Origin: Bacteroidetes bacterium UBA2475
GTDB taxonomy: Bacteria; Bacteroidota; Bacteroidia; B-17B0; Aurantibacillaceae
DNA: 64,000 nt
Assembly (NCBI GenBank): GCA_002342065.1
Contig: DDPF01000012.1
Location: forward strand, 248,001-312,000
Direction: 5' to 3'
Part shown: piece by piece, positions 1 through 9,277 of the stretch
Layout: every line of letters starts with the position of its first letter
Numbering within the stretch: the stretch's first letter is position 1
The notes under the pieces: generated by a model
What the model saw: the letters and a program-made list of their open reading frames with translations, nothing else
The model's database searches: none
Told to the model about the DNA's origin: nothing
Position numbers and translations under genes: made by a program

Positions 1-885
1 TCCTTCCCGCTTATTTGTGTTTTTACTTTTTTATTAAGTTTTGTGAACGAAGGTTTCCGACCTGCCAACTCTTCGGCAATTGCATTTTATAGTAACCCAG
101 AGAACAGAACGCGCTCTTATTCGCTTAACCGCTTATCTATTAATTTAGGCTGGGCTGTTGGTGTTTCTATTGGCGGGCTCGTAGCTGCATACAACTATGA
201 ATTATTATTTTGGATAGATGGTATTACAAATATTGGCGGTGCAATATTTTTATTTTGCTTTTTAAAACCAATGCCGGTTGCAGCTAAAACAGAAATTAAA
301 AAAGAAGAAGTGCCGGTTGCGCAATCTGCTTATAATGACAAGACTTATTTATGGTTCATTGTTTTAGTGACGATGTTTGCTTTTTGTTTTTTTCAACTGT
401 TTACCACTGTACCAAAATACTTTAGAGATAATTTACATTTAAGCGAACGATTTATTGGTTTTATAATGGCCTTTAACGGACTTATTATAGTTGCTATTGA
501 AATGGTGTTGATCTATATTTTAGAAAAGAAAAACAGGAACATGTTCTATATACGTTTTGGTTTAATAATGTGTTCACTCGCTTTCTTCTCTTTATTATTA
601 CCCGGCAATGCAAAACTAATAACGCTTATTATGATCTTATTTATTACACTGGGTGAGATCACATCTATGCCATTTATGAATTCGTTCTGGATAAAACGTT
701 CTAACGAAAAGAATCGCGGACAATATGCAGCACTTTATACAATTGCATGGGGTACAGGTCAAACATTAGGCCCATTCCTCTGCTCAAAATTAGTTGAAGC
801 CACTAATTTTTCGATAATGTTTATCACTTTAGGAACGGTATTAATTTTAACAGCTTTTGGCTTTTACAAATTAAAAACTACCTAA
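1..885 (+). CDS. MFS transporter, C-terminal part (5' end outside window)
   Basis: The reading frame is open from the first base, so the gene begins upstream; an internal GTG at 43 is not a credible start because conserved sequence continues before it. About 294 residues remain. They contain the MFS loop pattern RSYSLNRLSINLGWAVG and some eight to nine hydrophobic segments, including TYLWFIVLVTMFAFCFFQLF and GQYAALYTIAWGTGQTLGP, as in drug/metabolite permeases of the DHA1 type. A short hydrophilic KTEIKKEEV stretch probably marks the central cytoplasmic loop. It should be an inner-membrane, proton-coupled exporter. The substrate cannot be inferred. It ends just before a hairpin that can stop transcription from both sides. 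Confidence 0.85.
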   Translation, partial: SFPLICVFTFLLSFVNEGFRPANSSAIAFYSNPENRTRSYSLNRLSINLGWAVGVSIGGLVAAYNYELLFWIDGITNIGGAIFLFCFLKPMPVAAKTEIKKEEVPVAQSAYNDKTYLWFIVLVTMFAFCFFQLFTTVPKYFRDNLHLSERFIGFIMAFNGLIIVAIEMVLIYILEKKNRNMFYIRFGLIMCSLAFFSLLLPGNAKLITLIMILFITLGEITSMPFMNSFWIKRSNEKNRGQYAALYTIAWGTGQTLGPFLCSKLVEATNFSIMFITLGTVLILTAFGFYKLKTT

Positions 886-887
886 AA

Positions 888-927
888 CACAAAATAAAAG
901 GCCTCTACCTATGAAAGTAGCGGCCTT
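888..927. terminator. Bidirectional terminator hairpin
   Basis: Stem AAGGCC-T-CTAC (898-908) pairs with GTAG-C-GGCCTT (917-927) around an 8-nt loop. Read on the minus strand it is followed by a T-rich run (TTTTATTTTG), a good intrinsic terminator for the small transcript from 1097. On the plus strand it ends the MFS gene. Confidence 0.75.
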
Positions 928-1097
928 AAATTAAGAATGGTTATTTGCATAAACATCCTATTTCGTTCACCGTATCCCACCTGTGCTTTTGCGCTGGTGT
1001 CGGCTAATGGTAGTATATTCAGCGCTTTTAAAATTTTCAGGACCGTCATCCTTTTCCTTTGTATTTTTCAACTTCAGGTTTTAAAAGCTAATTACAT
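888..1097 (-). ncRNA. Candidate RpoN-dependent small RNA (or tiny mRNA)
   Basis: A minus-strand segment of about 210 nt lies between a consensus sigma-54 promoter (1107-1122) and a terminator (898-927), and is visibly more GC-rich than its surroundings. Predicted folds seen by eye: a CTTTTAAAA/TTTTAAAAG pairing near the 5' end and a GCGCTG/CAGCGC stem (about 993-1026), then the terminator. It also holds a 46-codon minus-strand frame (1049 down to 909, beginning MTVLKILKAL) preceded by a purine-rich stretch, but the frame stops inside the terminator loop, which argues against a normal coding gene. I do not recognise a known RNA family. Either a regulatory RNA or a dual-function RNA is possible. 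Confidence 0.5.
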
Positions 1098-1106
1098 ACT
1101 TAACAT

Positions 1107-1122
1107 TGCAAACTCTGTGCCA
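1107..1122 (-). promoter_or_regulatory. Sigma-54 (-24/-12) promoter, consensus match
   Basis: On the minus strand the sequence reads TGGCAC-AGAGT-TTGCA, matching TGGCAY-N5-TTGCW with GG and GC at the required 10-bp spacing. Transcription would start near 1097 and run toward the hairpin at 898-927. Confidence 0.7.
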
Positions 1123-1188
1123 CAAAATTAACATTGTTGTAAAACAGTGAGTTATAAATTTACATTGATAAAATTGAGCGAAATAATT

Positions 1189-1203
1189 TACCCGATAAGG
1201 GTA
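1189..1203. promoter_or_regulatory. Inverted repeat, possible activator site
   Basis: TACCC-GATAA-GGGTA is centred about 99 bp upstream of the start predicted for the minus-strand sigma-54 promoter at 1107-1122. Position fits an enhancer-binding-protein site. The plus-strand gene at 1273 is also close, so it could serve that gene instead. Confidence 0.25.
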
Positions 1204-1272
1204 TTTGTGTAATTAAACTCGATTTTTTATGGAAAAAAAGAAAGGGTGGCATCTTAATTTAAAAGAAAGCCC

Positions 1273-2538
1273 ATGAAAAATCTTATACTCTTAATTTTTA
1301 GTCTTTTGATAAAAACGTCAGTTGGACAAGTTTTTTTAAATGGAAATTTTGAAAATAATTCAGCAAGCGGTGACCTTATTAATCTATCAAATGCCGATTG
1401 TAATTCAAAATTAAGAGATGTAAATTCATTTGGAACTTATGGCGATGTGGATATTATTAAGTCATCTTCTTATGGCGGCAGCGGTGCGCAAGACGGTGCC
1501 TGGTATTTAGGTTTAACCGGTGGCGGTACTGATATAATTGCTTTAACTCTAAATGAACCTTTAACACAGGGGAAAGTTTATACTATTTCTTTTTACGACA
1601 GGAAGACGAGCGGCTATGTTGTGTCTCCAATTCAAATAGGCTTATCAACCACAAATAATAGCGCCGGAACTAATGTTTATACCTGTACTGAGCTCGCTAA
1701 ATTAAATGTATGGTCACAACACACGTTTACTTTTACAGCGCCAAATAATGGTCAGTATATTACTGTACAAATGCAAAGTGGCGATATACAACATTGGATC
1801 AACATAGATAATTTTGTTTTTAATAAGACAAAATGTGGTGGACCGTTAACTATTCTTGCTTCTGCCAATTCAGTTGAGTTAGGAAGCTCAGTTACTTTTA
1901 CAGCACAAGGTGGAAATAATTATACCTGGGCAGCAGACGGAACATTAAGTGCATTGACCGGAAGTGTTGTTACTGCAATACCACGCTCAAATATTATTTA
2001 TACAGTTAGCAGCGAACAAAAAGGTTGTCCTGTTTTAACGGCAACTGTTTCATTAAATATAATTAACCGCTTTGTAGAAAAAAATAGTGACACAGTTATT
2101 GTTGAAGAGATAATTAAAGAAAAAGAAGTTGTAAAAACAGATATTAAAAAGCATCACAAAAAATTATTTGGCAAACATAGAGTGAATGGCAGGAAATTTA
2201 TTGTGCAAGAAGCGGTAACAGTTGCAAGCAGTTCTATTAAAATAATGGTTTGGGATAAGAACAGGGCCGATGGCGATCAGGTATCATTGTATTTGAACGG
2301 AGAGTTGGTTGTAGAAAATTTTACTGTAACAAAAACAAAAAAAGAAATTATCTTGAATTTAGATCCCGGAAAAAATATAATTGTGATGCATGCTTTGAAT
2401 CTGGGTTTAATTCCACCAAACACAGCAGCCTTAAGTATTAACGACGGTTCAAAACGTGCAAAATTATTGACGCTGGTTTCTACTCTTAAAAAAAGTGGTG
2501 CGCTGGAAGTGTTTTATGATCCTATTGTAAAAAACTAA
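1273..2538 (+). CDS. Secreted multidomain surface protein
   Basis: A 421-residue exported protein: residues 1-18 form a signal peptide ending SVGQ. Residues about 20-185 look like a jelly-roll carbohydrate-binding-type domain (NGNFENNSASGD near the start, then WYLGLTGGGTD and INIDNFVFNK). Residues about 190-265 resemble an Ig/PKD-like domain (SVELGSSVTFTAQGGNNYTW). A charged Glu/Lys/His-rich linker (270-305) leads to a C-terminal domain with DGDQVSLYLNGELV and LDPGKNIIVMHALNLGLIPPN, which I recall only from uncharacterised Bacteroidota proteins. No T9SS sorting domain is visible. The first domain resembles the N-terminal part of the OmpA protein at 59926-61077. It converges on the FKBP gene with 2 bp between stop codons. 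Function is not known. Confidence 0.7.
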   Translation: MKNLILLIFSLLIKTSVGQVFLNGNFENNSASGDLINLSNADCNSKLRDVNSFGTYGDVDIIKSSSYGGSGAQDGAWYLGLTGGGTDIIALTLNEPLTQGKVYTISFYDRKTSGYVVSPIQIGLSTTNNSAGTNVYTCTELAKLNVWSQHTFTFTAPNNGQYITVQMQSGDIQHWINIDNFVFNKTKCGGPLTILASANSVELGSSVTFTAQGGNNYTWAADGTLSALTGSVVTAIPRSNIIYTVSSEQKGCPVLTATVSLNIINRFVEKNSDTVIVEEIIKEKEVVKTDIKKHHKKLFGKHRVNGRKFIVQEAVTVASSSIKIMVWDKNRADGDQVSLYLNGELVVENFTVTKTKKEIILNLDPGKNIIVMHALNLGLIPPNTAALSINDGSKRAKLLTLVSTLKKSGALEVFYDPIVKN

Positions 2539-2540
2539 AT

Positions 2541-3002
2541 TTAATTTACATTTAATAATTCGATATCAAATATTAAAACCGAATTAGCCGGGATTTTACC
2601 CGTTGCATTAGCACCATAACCTAAAGCGGATGGAATTAACAAAACACCTTTACCTCCTTTTTTAAAATAAGGAATGCCTTCTTGCCAGCCTTTTATAACC
2701 GAATTTAAATTAAAAGTAATGCCCACAGGTGCGCTTTGATCAAAAACGGTACCATCCTTTAAACTGCCTTTATAATTTACGGTAACATTTGAGTTAGCAT
2801 TTGGCTGTGCTCCTGTACCCTGAGAAATAATAACATAATACAAACCGCTGCCGGTTGCTGTTGCATTTAATTTATTATCTGTAATATAATTGGTAATGAT
2901 CTTTTCATCTAGTTCGGCCTGCGTTGCAGTTTTACGCTTTTTACAAGAAACAAAACTTAAAACAATAAATAATAAAAAGAGAATTTTTTTCATGATCATC
3001 AT
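2541..3002 (-). CDS. FKBP-type peptidyl-prolyl isomerase lipoprotein
   Basis: A 150-153 residue lipoprotein. Three in-frame ATGs lie at the start; the one at 2993 (MKKILFLLF) gives the cleanest signal peptide, with lipobox LSFVSC followed by KKRK. The FKBP fold covers residues about 50-153: VTVNYKGSLKDGTVFDQS, IKGWQEGIPYFKKGGKGVLLIPSALGYG and IPANSVLIFDIELL, all hallmark FKBP segments with the aromatic pocket residues retained. It should catalyse proline cis-trans isomerisation on periplasmic or outer-membrane proteins. No neighbour suggests a specific client. Confidence 0.93.
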   Translation of the reverse strand: MMIMKKILFLLFIVLSFVSCKKRKTATQAELDEKIITNYITDNKLNATATGSGLYYVIISQGTGAQPNANSNVTVNYKGSLKDGTVFDQSAPVGITFNLNSVIKGWQEGIPYFKKGGKGVLLIPSALGYGANATGKIPANSVLIFDIELLNVN

Positions 3003-3038
3003 ATTAAAAACAAAGATAGTTCATTTTATTTAAACTAT

Positions 3039-5420
3039 TTAAACACGTATTCCAATTACACATACGTCATCAACCTGCTCCAGCCCACCCTCTATGCTTC
3101 CTGGCCAGGCTTTCCAATTCTCAAAGGCATCTACTATTTTTTTCTTTTGAATTGCCATAGGTTCGTTTACGTTGGCCATTATGATCTCAAGGAGTTGTTT
3201 GTATTTGAATTTTTTACCTCTTGGTCCGCCAAATTGATCAGCATAACCATCTGTGAACATATAAATACAATCGCCGTTTTGTAGTTGCATACTATCGTTT
3301 GTAAATGTTTTTCCTTCTCCTAAATAACCACCAATACTGGCCTTTGTAGCTTTAAGTTCTGTAACAACATTATTTCTAATATGTATCAAAGGCCTGTGAG
3401 CACCTGCAAAATTTAAGATCTTACTTTCTAAATGAATAGAACACAGCGCCACATCCATACCATCCTGAATACTTTGATTAGCTTCGTTCTTTGCAAACGA
3501 AGAAAAAATAGTTTTATCCAACTCTGTTAATACAAGCGCCGGATCTGTAACATATTTTTCGTTAACAATATGATTTAAATGATCTACGCCAATTACACTC
3601 ATAAACGCACCCGGCACACCATGTCCTGTGCAATCAACAGCTGCCAACATAAGTGTATCTTTTACTTTAGAGAACCAGTAAAGATCACCACTTACAATAT
3701 CTTTTGGCAGATAAAAAATAAAATGTTCCGGAAAATAATTATTCAATTGTCCTTCCGGCGGTAAGATAGCTTCTTGTATACGTTTTGCATAACGAATACT
3801 ATCCATTATTTCTTTTCGCTGTAGTGCGATCTCATCACGGTTAACCTGAATCTCGTTATAAGCAGATTGTAACTGCAAATTTGAACGTTGCTTTAAACGG
3901 TAACGATTAAATAAAAGGAAAGCGAATACTAAAAGAACGATAACCCCACCCAATAACATGTTGCGCTGCATGCCATTTATTTTTAATTTATTTTCCTGCG
4001 CTTTTTTTTGTTCATTCAAAACTGTTATTTCATTTGCTTGTTTTTCCGTTTTATAAAGCGCTTCCATCTCAGCTATCTTTTCAGTGCTTTCTGTTTTAAA
4101 AATAGAATCTTTTAGATTAGAGTAATCTATATAATATTTGTTGGCCAGTTTATGATTTCCGTTTTGGCTATTAAGATTGGCTAAATTCTTTAATGCACTT
4201 AGCTCTGAACTCTTGTAACCTATTTTTTTTGAAAGCAACAGCGCTTCTTCAAAGTTGGTAATAGCAAGTTGTATTTTACCAGTTTCCGAATATATCTCAG
4301 CTAATTGGTTTAAGCCATCACAAACTCCTTCTTGTTCTTCAAGATCTTTTTTAATTTTAAGTCCGGCTTCAACAGATTCGATCGCCTTTGCAATTTGTCC
4401 TTTACGAAAATAAATTTCGCTAGAGGAGATCAAACAAAAAGCATAATGATCTTGATTATCCATTTCTAAAAAAACTTCCTTGGCTTGATTAAATTTTTCA
4501 AGGGCTTTATCATATTGTTTATTTTTTAAAAGAATTGTACCTATTCCATGTCTTACATTCGCCAGATAATCTTTATTACCAATTGATTCGAGAATTTTTT
4601 CTGCTTCATAAAAATTAGTTAGAGCTTTATTTTCGTCATGCATTGATTGATAAATAAGTCCCATATTTACAAGACAGCCGGCATAATCTTTTTGTTGGCC
4701 CATTTTTTCAAACATTTTTTTTGCCGAAATAAAAGCAGAAATGCCATTCGTATAATCACTCATATTATGATAAGCGCTTCCCAAAGCATTGTACTGCCTG
4801 GCTATTCCGGCAGTATCATTTAATTGAATATAAATCTCAAGCGCCTTTTGAAAATACTTTATAGATTCCTTATTTTCGCCCAGGCTTTGATAAGCATAGC
4901 CTACATTATAAATGTTACTGGCTTCATCTTTTAAAATATTTCCTTCTTTTGCTTTTTTAGCGGCCTCTTCAAATAAAGGAATTGATATACGAACCTTACC
5001 ACTCATAGCATGACAAAGCGCATTTTTATATAAAGCAGTTACCTGCCCTGGAAAATAATGAGCAGCTCTATACATGATCAATGCATTTTTGTAGTTATCA
5101 ACAGCGCCATCGGGATCGCCTTGTTTTTCTTTATAGCCTCCTAAACCAATATAATAATCGCCCAAATACTTTTTTTCACCAGAAGATTTAGCTAAAGCAT
5201 AAACTTTATTCAAATAGTTTATTGAGATCTTGTTAGTATCCCTTGCGTGTATCGAGGCTAGTTTTAAAAGTGTTTTAATTTGCGCAGTATCTTTTTGTGT
5301 TTTAAGAACAGTAAGCAAGCTATCTTCTTTTTTACTTTGAGCATGAATTGAAGAAAAAATACTACTTAAAAAAAATAGCATAATGATAACCAGGGCAGGT
5401 TTAGGAAAAAAGCTTTGCAT
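3039..5420 (-). CDS. TPR receptor with SpoIIE/PP2C-type phosphatase domain
   Basis: The frame extends to a TTG at 5471, but the ATG at 5420 (MQSFFPKPALVII) gives a normal signal peptide ending SSIHAQ. Mature order: about ten tetratricopeptide repeats, a coiled-coil, one membrane helix (LLGGVIVLLVFAFLLFNRYR), a second coil, then a PPM/SpoIIE serine phosphatase domain with DCTGHGVPGAFMS, DGMDVALC and FTDGYADQFGG, keeping the metal-binding Asp residues. The TPRs should be periplasmic and the phosphatase cytoplasmic. In characterised systems such phosphatases dephosphorylate anti-anti-sigma-like proteins; no partner is in this window. It lies just downstream of the propeller phosphatase on the same strand, probably one operon. 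Confidence 0.88.
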   Translation of the reverse strand: MQSFFPKPALVIIMLFFLSSIFSSIHAQSKKEDSLLTVLKTQKDTAQIKTLLKLASIHARDTNKISINYLNKVYALAKSSGEKKYLGDYYIGLGGYKEKQGDPDGAVDNYKNALIMYRAAHYFPGQVTALYKNALCHAMSGKVRISIPLFEEAAKKAKEGNILKDEASNIYNVGYAYQSLGENKESIKYFQKALEIYIQLNDTAGIARQYNALGSAYHNMSDYTNGISAFISAKKMFEKMGQQKDYAGCLVNMGLIYQSMHDENKALTNFYEAEKILESIGNKDYLANVRHGIGTILLKNKQYDKALEKFNQAKEVFLEMDNQDHYAFCLISSSEIYFRKGQIAKAIESVEAGLKIKKDLEEQEGVCDGLNQLAEIYSETGKIQLAITNFEEALLLSKKIGYKSSELSALKNLANLNSQNGNHKLANKYYIDYSNLKDSIFKTESTEKIAEMEALYKTEKQANEITVLNEQKKAQENKLKINGMQRNMLLGGVIVLLVFAFLLFNRYRLKQRSNLQLQSAYNEIQVNRDEIALQRKEIMDSIRYAKRIQEAILPPEGQLNNYFPEHFIFYLPKDIVSGDLYWFSKVKDTLMLAAVDCTGHGVPGAFMSVIGVDHLNHIVNEKYVTDPALVLTELDKTIFSSFAKNEANQSIQDGMDVALCSIHLESKILNFAGAHRPLIHIRNNVVTELKATKASIGGYLGEGKTFTNDSMQLQNGDCIYMFTDGYADQFGGPRGKKFKYKQLLEIIMANVNEPMAIQKKKIVDAFENWKAWPGSIEGGLEQVDDVCVIGIRV

Positions 5421-5486
5421 GTAGGGATTTAATATACAAAAATACATTAAAACATACAAGTCGTTTAGCAATTCGTCGAATACCGG

Positions 5487-8400
5487 TTAAATACGTATTC
5501 CTATAATGCACACATCATCAACTTGTTCCAGCGAACCTCTCCAATTATTAAATACTTTATCAAGATGCTGCTTTTGATCTTCCATGCTTTCATTTACATG
5601 AGAAATTAAAAAGTCCTGTAGTGGTTTATACTTGAATTTCTTTCCTTTTTCGCCACCAAATTGATCAGCAAAACCGTCGGTTAAAGCATAAATAACATCA
5701 CCGGCTTTAAGGTCAATAGTATGTTCTTTAAAAGGTATGCTATCCTTTTCATGTTTACCAACCGGCATCCTGTCTGATTTAAGATCCATTAGTTCCGAAC
5801 CGTTCGCGCCTTGTCGTATGATCCAAACAGGATTATTCGCAGATGCATAGGTTAACTTTTTACTCTTAAGATCAAAGGTCACTAAACTGCAATCCATACC
5901 GTCTTTTCCTCCTTCTAAACTTCCATCCTGCGATAACGATTGAATGATACGCTGGCGCGCGTGATTTAAAATTTCGGCAGGACTTATTAATTTACGCTCA
6001 TTAATAGCTTCATTAATGCACGAGATGTTAAGCATACTCATCATTGCACCCGGCACACCATGACCCGTGCTATCTGCGGTTAACAATGCAAAATTACCAT
6101 TAACCAAAGGTGAAGCCCAGTAAAAATCGCCACTTACAATATCTTTTGGTTTAAAGAATAAAAAATAATTTTTAAGATTTGTATTTAATAACTGATCGCT
6201 TGCTAATAACGCTTTTTGAATACGTTGTGCGTAATTGATACTGTCAACAATTTCTTTTTGTTTTTCTTCTATTAATTCTTTTTGTTCTACCACCTCAGCA
6301 GTTCTTTCTGCAACGATCTTTTCCAGTTGTTTTTGCTGCGCCCTTAATTGCGCTGTACGCCAGTTTATAACTGCGTATATTAAACTAATAACAATTATTA
6401 TATATAAAAAATAAGCTGCCCAGGTTTTCCACCATGGTGGGTTTATTACAAATTTATATTCAAGAACGTTACTCCATTTTTGCGACAGACCAATTGCTTT
6501 TACTTTAAAAGTATAATCACCGCAGGGTAAATTGCTATACAGTGCTTTATTGTCCGGTGATGCAGGACTCCAATCCTTATCTATCCCTTCCAAAATATAT
6601 TGATATTGAATTTTATCTGGCGACGACCAATCTATACCACTAAAGTGAAATGTAACATGATTTATATTATATGGTAGTTCTAAATTTTTTGGATAATTAT
6701 AAAAATCTGCAAGGCCATCGAACTTTACTTTTTCTAAACTCTTTTTTGTTTCGGTACCAACGATCATTGGGCGACCAGACTTTAAAGAATCCTGCAGCGC
6801 GTAAAAATCAATAAAGGTTTGTTCCAGTTCAATGCTATTTAATTGTATGAATGGAATATCTGCAGAAAGTTTAAATGTATTAAGGTCCAGCATCGTTAAT
6901 GCTTTTCCATTGCCCCACCAGGCATGTTTTTTACTATCGAGTAAAGCAGAGTTCTGGAAAAAATTATTTGCTTTTAATCCACTTGAAGTTGTATAAACTT
7001 GTATTTTGTAAGAATGTGTTTTTACGGAATCTTTTGAATCAGGATCAAATGTTTTGTTTGTGGTCTTTACAATATAATTTAGTCCATTTTCGGTTGCTAC
7101 CCATAAATTATTTTTATCATCTTCAAGTATGGATGTAACAATATTATTACTTAAACCATCTTTCTCTGTGATCTTTGAGAAATCAACCTGGCGGCCGCAT
7201 AACGAATTTTTGCTTGACCAAAATAATCCCTGTCCATCTGTACCAAACCAAATGTTTCCATCATGATCTTCAAAAATTGTTTTTATGTAATCGTTGCCAA
7301 GACCTTGTTTTCTTGTATAGTATTTAAAAAATTCACCGTCAAATTTACAAGCACCACCGCCATCCGTTCCAAACCAAATATTACCACAACCATCCGCACG
7401 CATACATAGCACGGTGTTATTACTTAAACCTTCGCTCTCTGAAAAAGTAGTAAAAGAGGTTCCATCAAAACGCGATGCACCATTTCCATCAGAACCAAAC
7501 CAGATATTTCCATTAGCGTCTTCTAATAAAGATAAAATATAATCGCTGCATAAGCCCTCTTGCTCTGTATAATTTGAAAATGTTTTTCCATCAAATTTTA
7601 TTGCACCACCACCATCTGTACCAAACCACAAATTTCCTGCCTTATCTGTTAAGATCGCTTTTACATAATTGCTGCTTAAACCTTCTTTCTCGCTTAAGTG
7701 CGTAAAACTTTTTCCATCATAACTTATTACACCATCACCGTATGTACCAAACCAAATGGTACCGTCTTTTGCATCAAGAATAGATCTTACAGTGTTACTT
7801 CCTAAACCTTCTTTACCGGTGTAATGAGTAAATAATTTTCCGTCGTAACGGTTTGCTCCACCGCCATAAGTACCCATCCATAAATTGCCGGCCTTGTCTT
7901 CTAACATCGATTTTACATAGTTATTACTTAACCCTTCTTTCTCTGCAAAGTATGTAAACGTTTTTCCGTCATAGCGATTTGCACCACCACTATAAGTACC
8001 AAACCAAATAGCGCCCGACTTGTCCTGCAGAATTGATAATACAGAATTGTTACTCAATCCCTGTGCTTCCTTATAGTGCTTGAAAGATTTTCCGTCAAAT
8101 AAATTTACCCCGCCTTCATCTACTCCAAACCATAAATTTCCATCTTTGTCTGATAACATCGAAAGAACAATATTATTACTTAAACCTTCGTTCTCTGAAA
8201 AAGCAGTAAATGATTTTCCATCATAGCGACTCAGTCCACTGCCGTTAGTACCAAACCAAATGTTACCATCTTTGTCTTCCAAAACTCCGCGAACAGAATT
8301 ATTACACAGGCCTTCTTTCTCGGTATAATTCGTAAATGTTTTGCCATCGTAGCTACAAGCGCCACCGCCATTCGTACCAAACCAGATATTTCCTTTTTTA

Positions 8401-9140
8401 TCTTGTATAATAGAAAGCACTGTGTTACTGCTAAAACCTTCTTTTTCTGAAAAACGTGTAAATTTTTTTCCATCGTAACGACAAGCCCCGCCACCTTCGG
8501 TACCAAACCATAAATTACCATCTTTATCTTGCAGCATTGACAGAACAATGTTATTGCTTAAACCTTCCTTCTCAGTATAATGAACAAAAGAACGTCCGTC
8601 ATATTTACTCACTCCCGCTTTAGTACCGAACCAAATGTTGCCGCTTTTATCGCTTAAGATACAATTTACATAAGGTGAGTTCATGCCCTGGTCAACATCC
8701 AGGTATTGCAAATTACAAATGGTAGCGTCTTTAAACCTTGGTGGCACTGCAATTACCGGCACAGGTTGTTTGCAAAAAATATCTTTGCCGGCAGCAGGTA
8801 TTTTTTTTGGAAGACCAAAAGTATCAGTACCCGGCGTAATAATTGTTAGTTTTTCAGGAATTGGAACTACATCAGGTTCTCCAACCATATGCACATTTGT
8901 ATTTGTTGGTAAAACAAAAGGCGATGTAATATTTAATATTTGTGGCTTGCCTGCGGGAACTGACATAACAACCGCGCGCCTTACAGTTACCAAATTATTT
9001 TTGGTGGCTTTTAAAGAATCTTCTTTTTTATTTTTTGACGAGGGAGAATGTTCAGACTGCTTATTATTGTTATTACAGGCACAAAAAACAATAAGAAAGA
9101 AAACAAAGTGAAAATTATTTTTTATAGAATGCATATACAT
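5487..9140 (-). CDS. Two-component-type beta-propeller receptor with SpoIIE phosphatase output
   Basis: 1217 residues. The N-terminus (FFLIVFCACNNNN) looks like a lipoprotein or cleaved signal. Residues about 150-690 hold 13 'Reg_prop' units of about 42 residues (GNIWFGT..GG....YDGK.F), enough for two seven-bladed propellers with the last blade degenerate (NNLWVATENGLNY). Then a Y_Y_Y domain (IDKDWSPASPDNK, PCGDYTFKVKA), one membrane helix (AAYFLYIIIVISLIYAV), a coiled coil, and a SpoIIE phosphatase (DSTGHGVPGAMMS, DGMDCSL, LTDGFADQFGGEKGKKFKYK). The layout is that of hybrid two-component sensors, but a phosphatase replaces the kinase. The 126-bp repeat is visible in the DNA. Its C-terminus closely resembles that of the neighbouring TPR protein. 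Confidence 0.9.
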   Translation of the reverse strand: MYMHSIKNNFHFVFFLIVFCACNNNNKQSEHSPSSKNKKEDSLKATKNNLVTVRRAVVMSVPAGKPQILNITSPFVLPTNTNVHMVGEPDVVPIPEKLTIITPGTDTFGLPKKIPAAGKDIFCKQPVPVIAVPPRFKDATICNLQYLDVDQGMNSPYVNCILSDKSGNIWFGTKAGVSKYDGRSFVHYTEKEGLSNNIVLSMLQDKDGNLWFGTEGGGACRYDGKKFTRFSEKEGFSSNTVLSIIQDKKGNIWFGTNGGGACSYDGKTFTNYTEKEGLCNNSVRGVLEDKDGNIWFGTNGSGLSRYDGKSFTAFSENEGLSNNIVLSMLSDKDGNLWFGVDEGGVNLFDGKSFKHYKEAQGLSNNSVLSILQDKSGAIWFGTYSGGANRYDGKTFTYFAEKEGLSNNYVKSMLEDKAGNLWMGTYGGGANRYDGKLFTHYTGKEGLGSNTVRSILDAKDGTIWFGTYGDGVISYDGKSFTHLSEKEGLSSNYVKAILTDKAGNLWFGTDGGGAIKFDGKTFSNYTEQEGLCSDYILSLLEDANGNIWFGSDGNGASRFDGTSFTTFSESEGLSNNTVLCMRADGCGNIWFGTDGGGACKFDGEFFKYYTRKQGLGNDYIKTIFEDHDGNIWFGTDGQGLFWSSKNSLCGRQVDFSKITEKDGLSNNIVTSILEDDKNNLWVATENGLNYIVKTTNKTFDPDSKDSVKTHSYKIQVYTTSSGLKANNFFQNSALLDSKKHAWWGNGKALTMLDLNTFKLSADIPFIQLNSIELEQTFIDFYALQDSLKSGRPMIVGTETKKSLEKVKFDGLADFYNYPKNLELPYNINHVTFHFSGIDWSSPDKIQYQYILEGIDKDWSPASPDNKALYSNLPCGDYTFKVKAIGLSQKWSNVLEYKFVINPPWWKTWAAYFLYIIIVISLIYAVINWRTAQLRAQQKQLEKIVAERTAEVVEQKELIEEKQKEIVDSINYAQRIQKALLASDQLLNTNLKNYFLFFKPKDIVSGDFYWASPLVNGNFALLTADSTGHGVPGAMMSMLNISCINEAINERKLISPAEILNHARQRIIQSLSQDGSLEGGKDGMDCSLVTFDLKSKKLTYASANNPVWIIRQGANGSELMDLKSDRMPVGKHEKDSIPFKEHTIDLKAGDVIYALTDGFADQFGGEKGKKFKYKPLQDFLISHVNESMEDQKQHLDKVFNNWRGSLEQVDDVCIIGIRI

Positions 9141-9245
9141 GTTCCACCTAAAGATATAAAAAAAATCTACATTATAAAAGATACGTTTTTACTTAGAATT
9201 TAGTTTTAATTTTTAAATAAAAATCAAACTACACGCTTTATACCG

Positions 9246-9253
9246 TATCTTTG
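9246..9253 (+). promoter_or_regulatory. Bacteroidota housekeeping -7 element (TAnnTTTG)
   Basis: TATCTTTG matches the Bacteroidota -7 consensus and lies 24 bp before the ATG at 9278, leaving a leader of roughly 15-20 nt. No clear -33 TTG is present. It overlaps the TTG codon at 9251, so it also argues that translation starts at 9278. Confidence 0.55.
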
Positions 9254-9277
9254 AAACACCTTAAAAAAACGACAAAA

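Noticed and set aside
937..1131. Plus-strand 64-codon frame after the MFS gene
   Set aside because: It begins inside or beside the terminator region, its product is not protein-like, and the minus-strand sigma-54 promoter and terminator explain the segment better.
7100..8720. Regular 126-bp repeats, possible CRISPR-like or satellite array
   Set aside because: They are in frame and encode the propeller blades of the SpoIIE receptor; no spacer structure is present.
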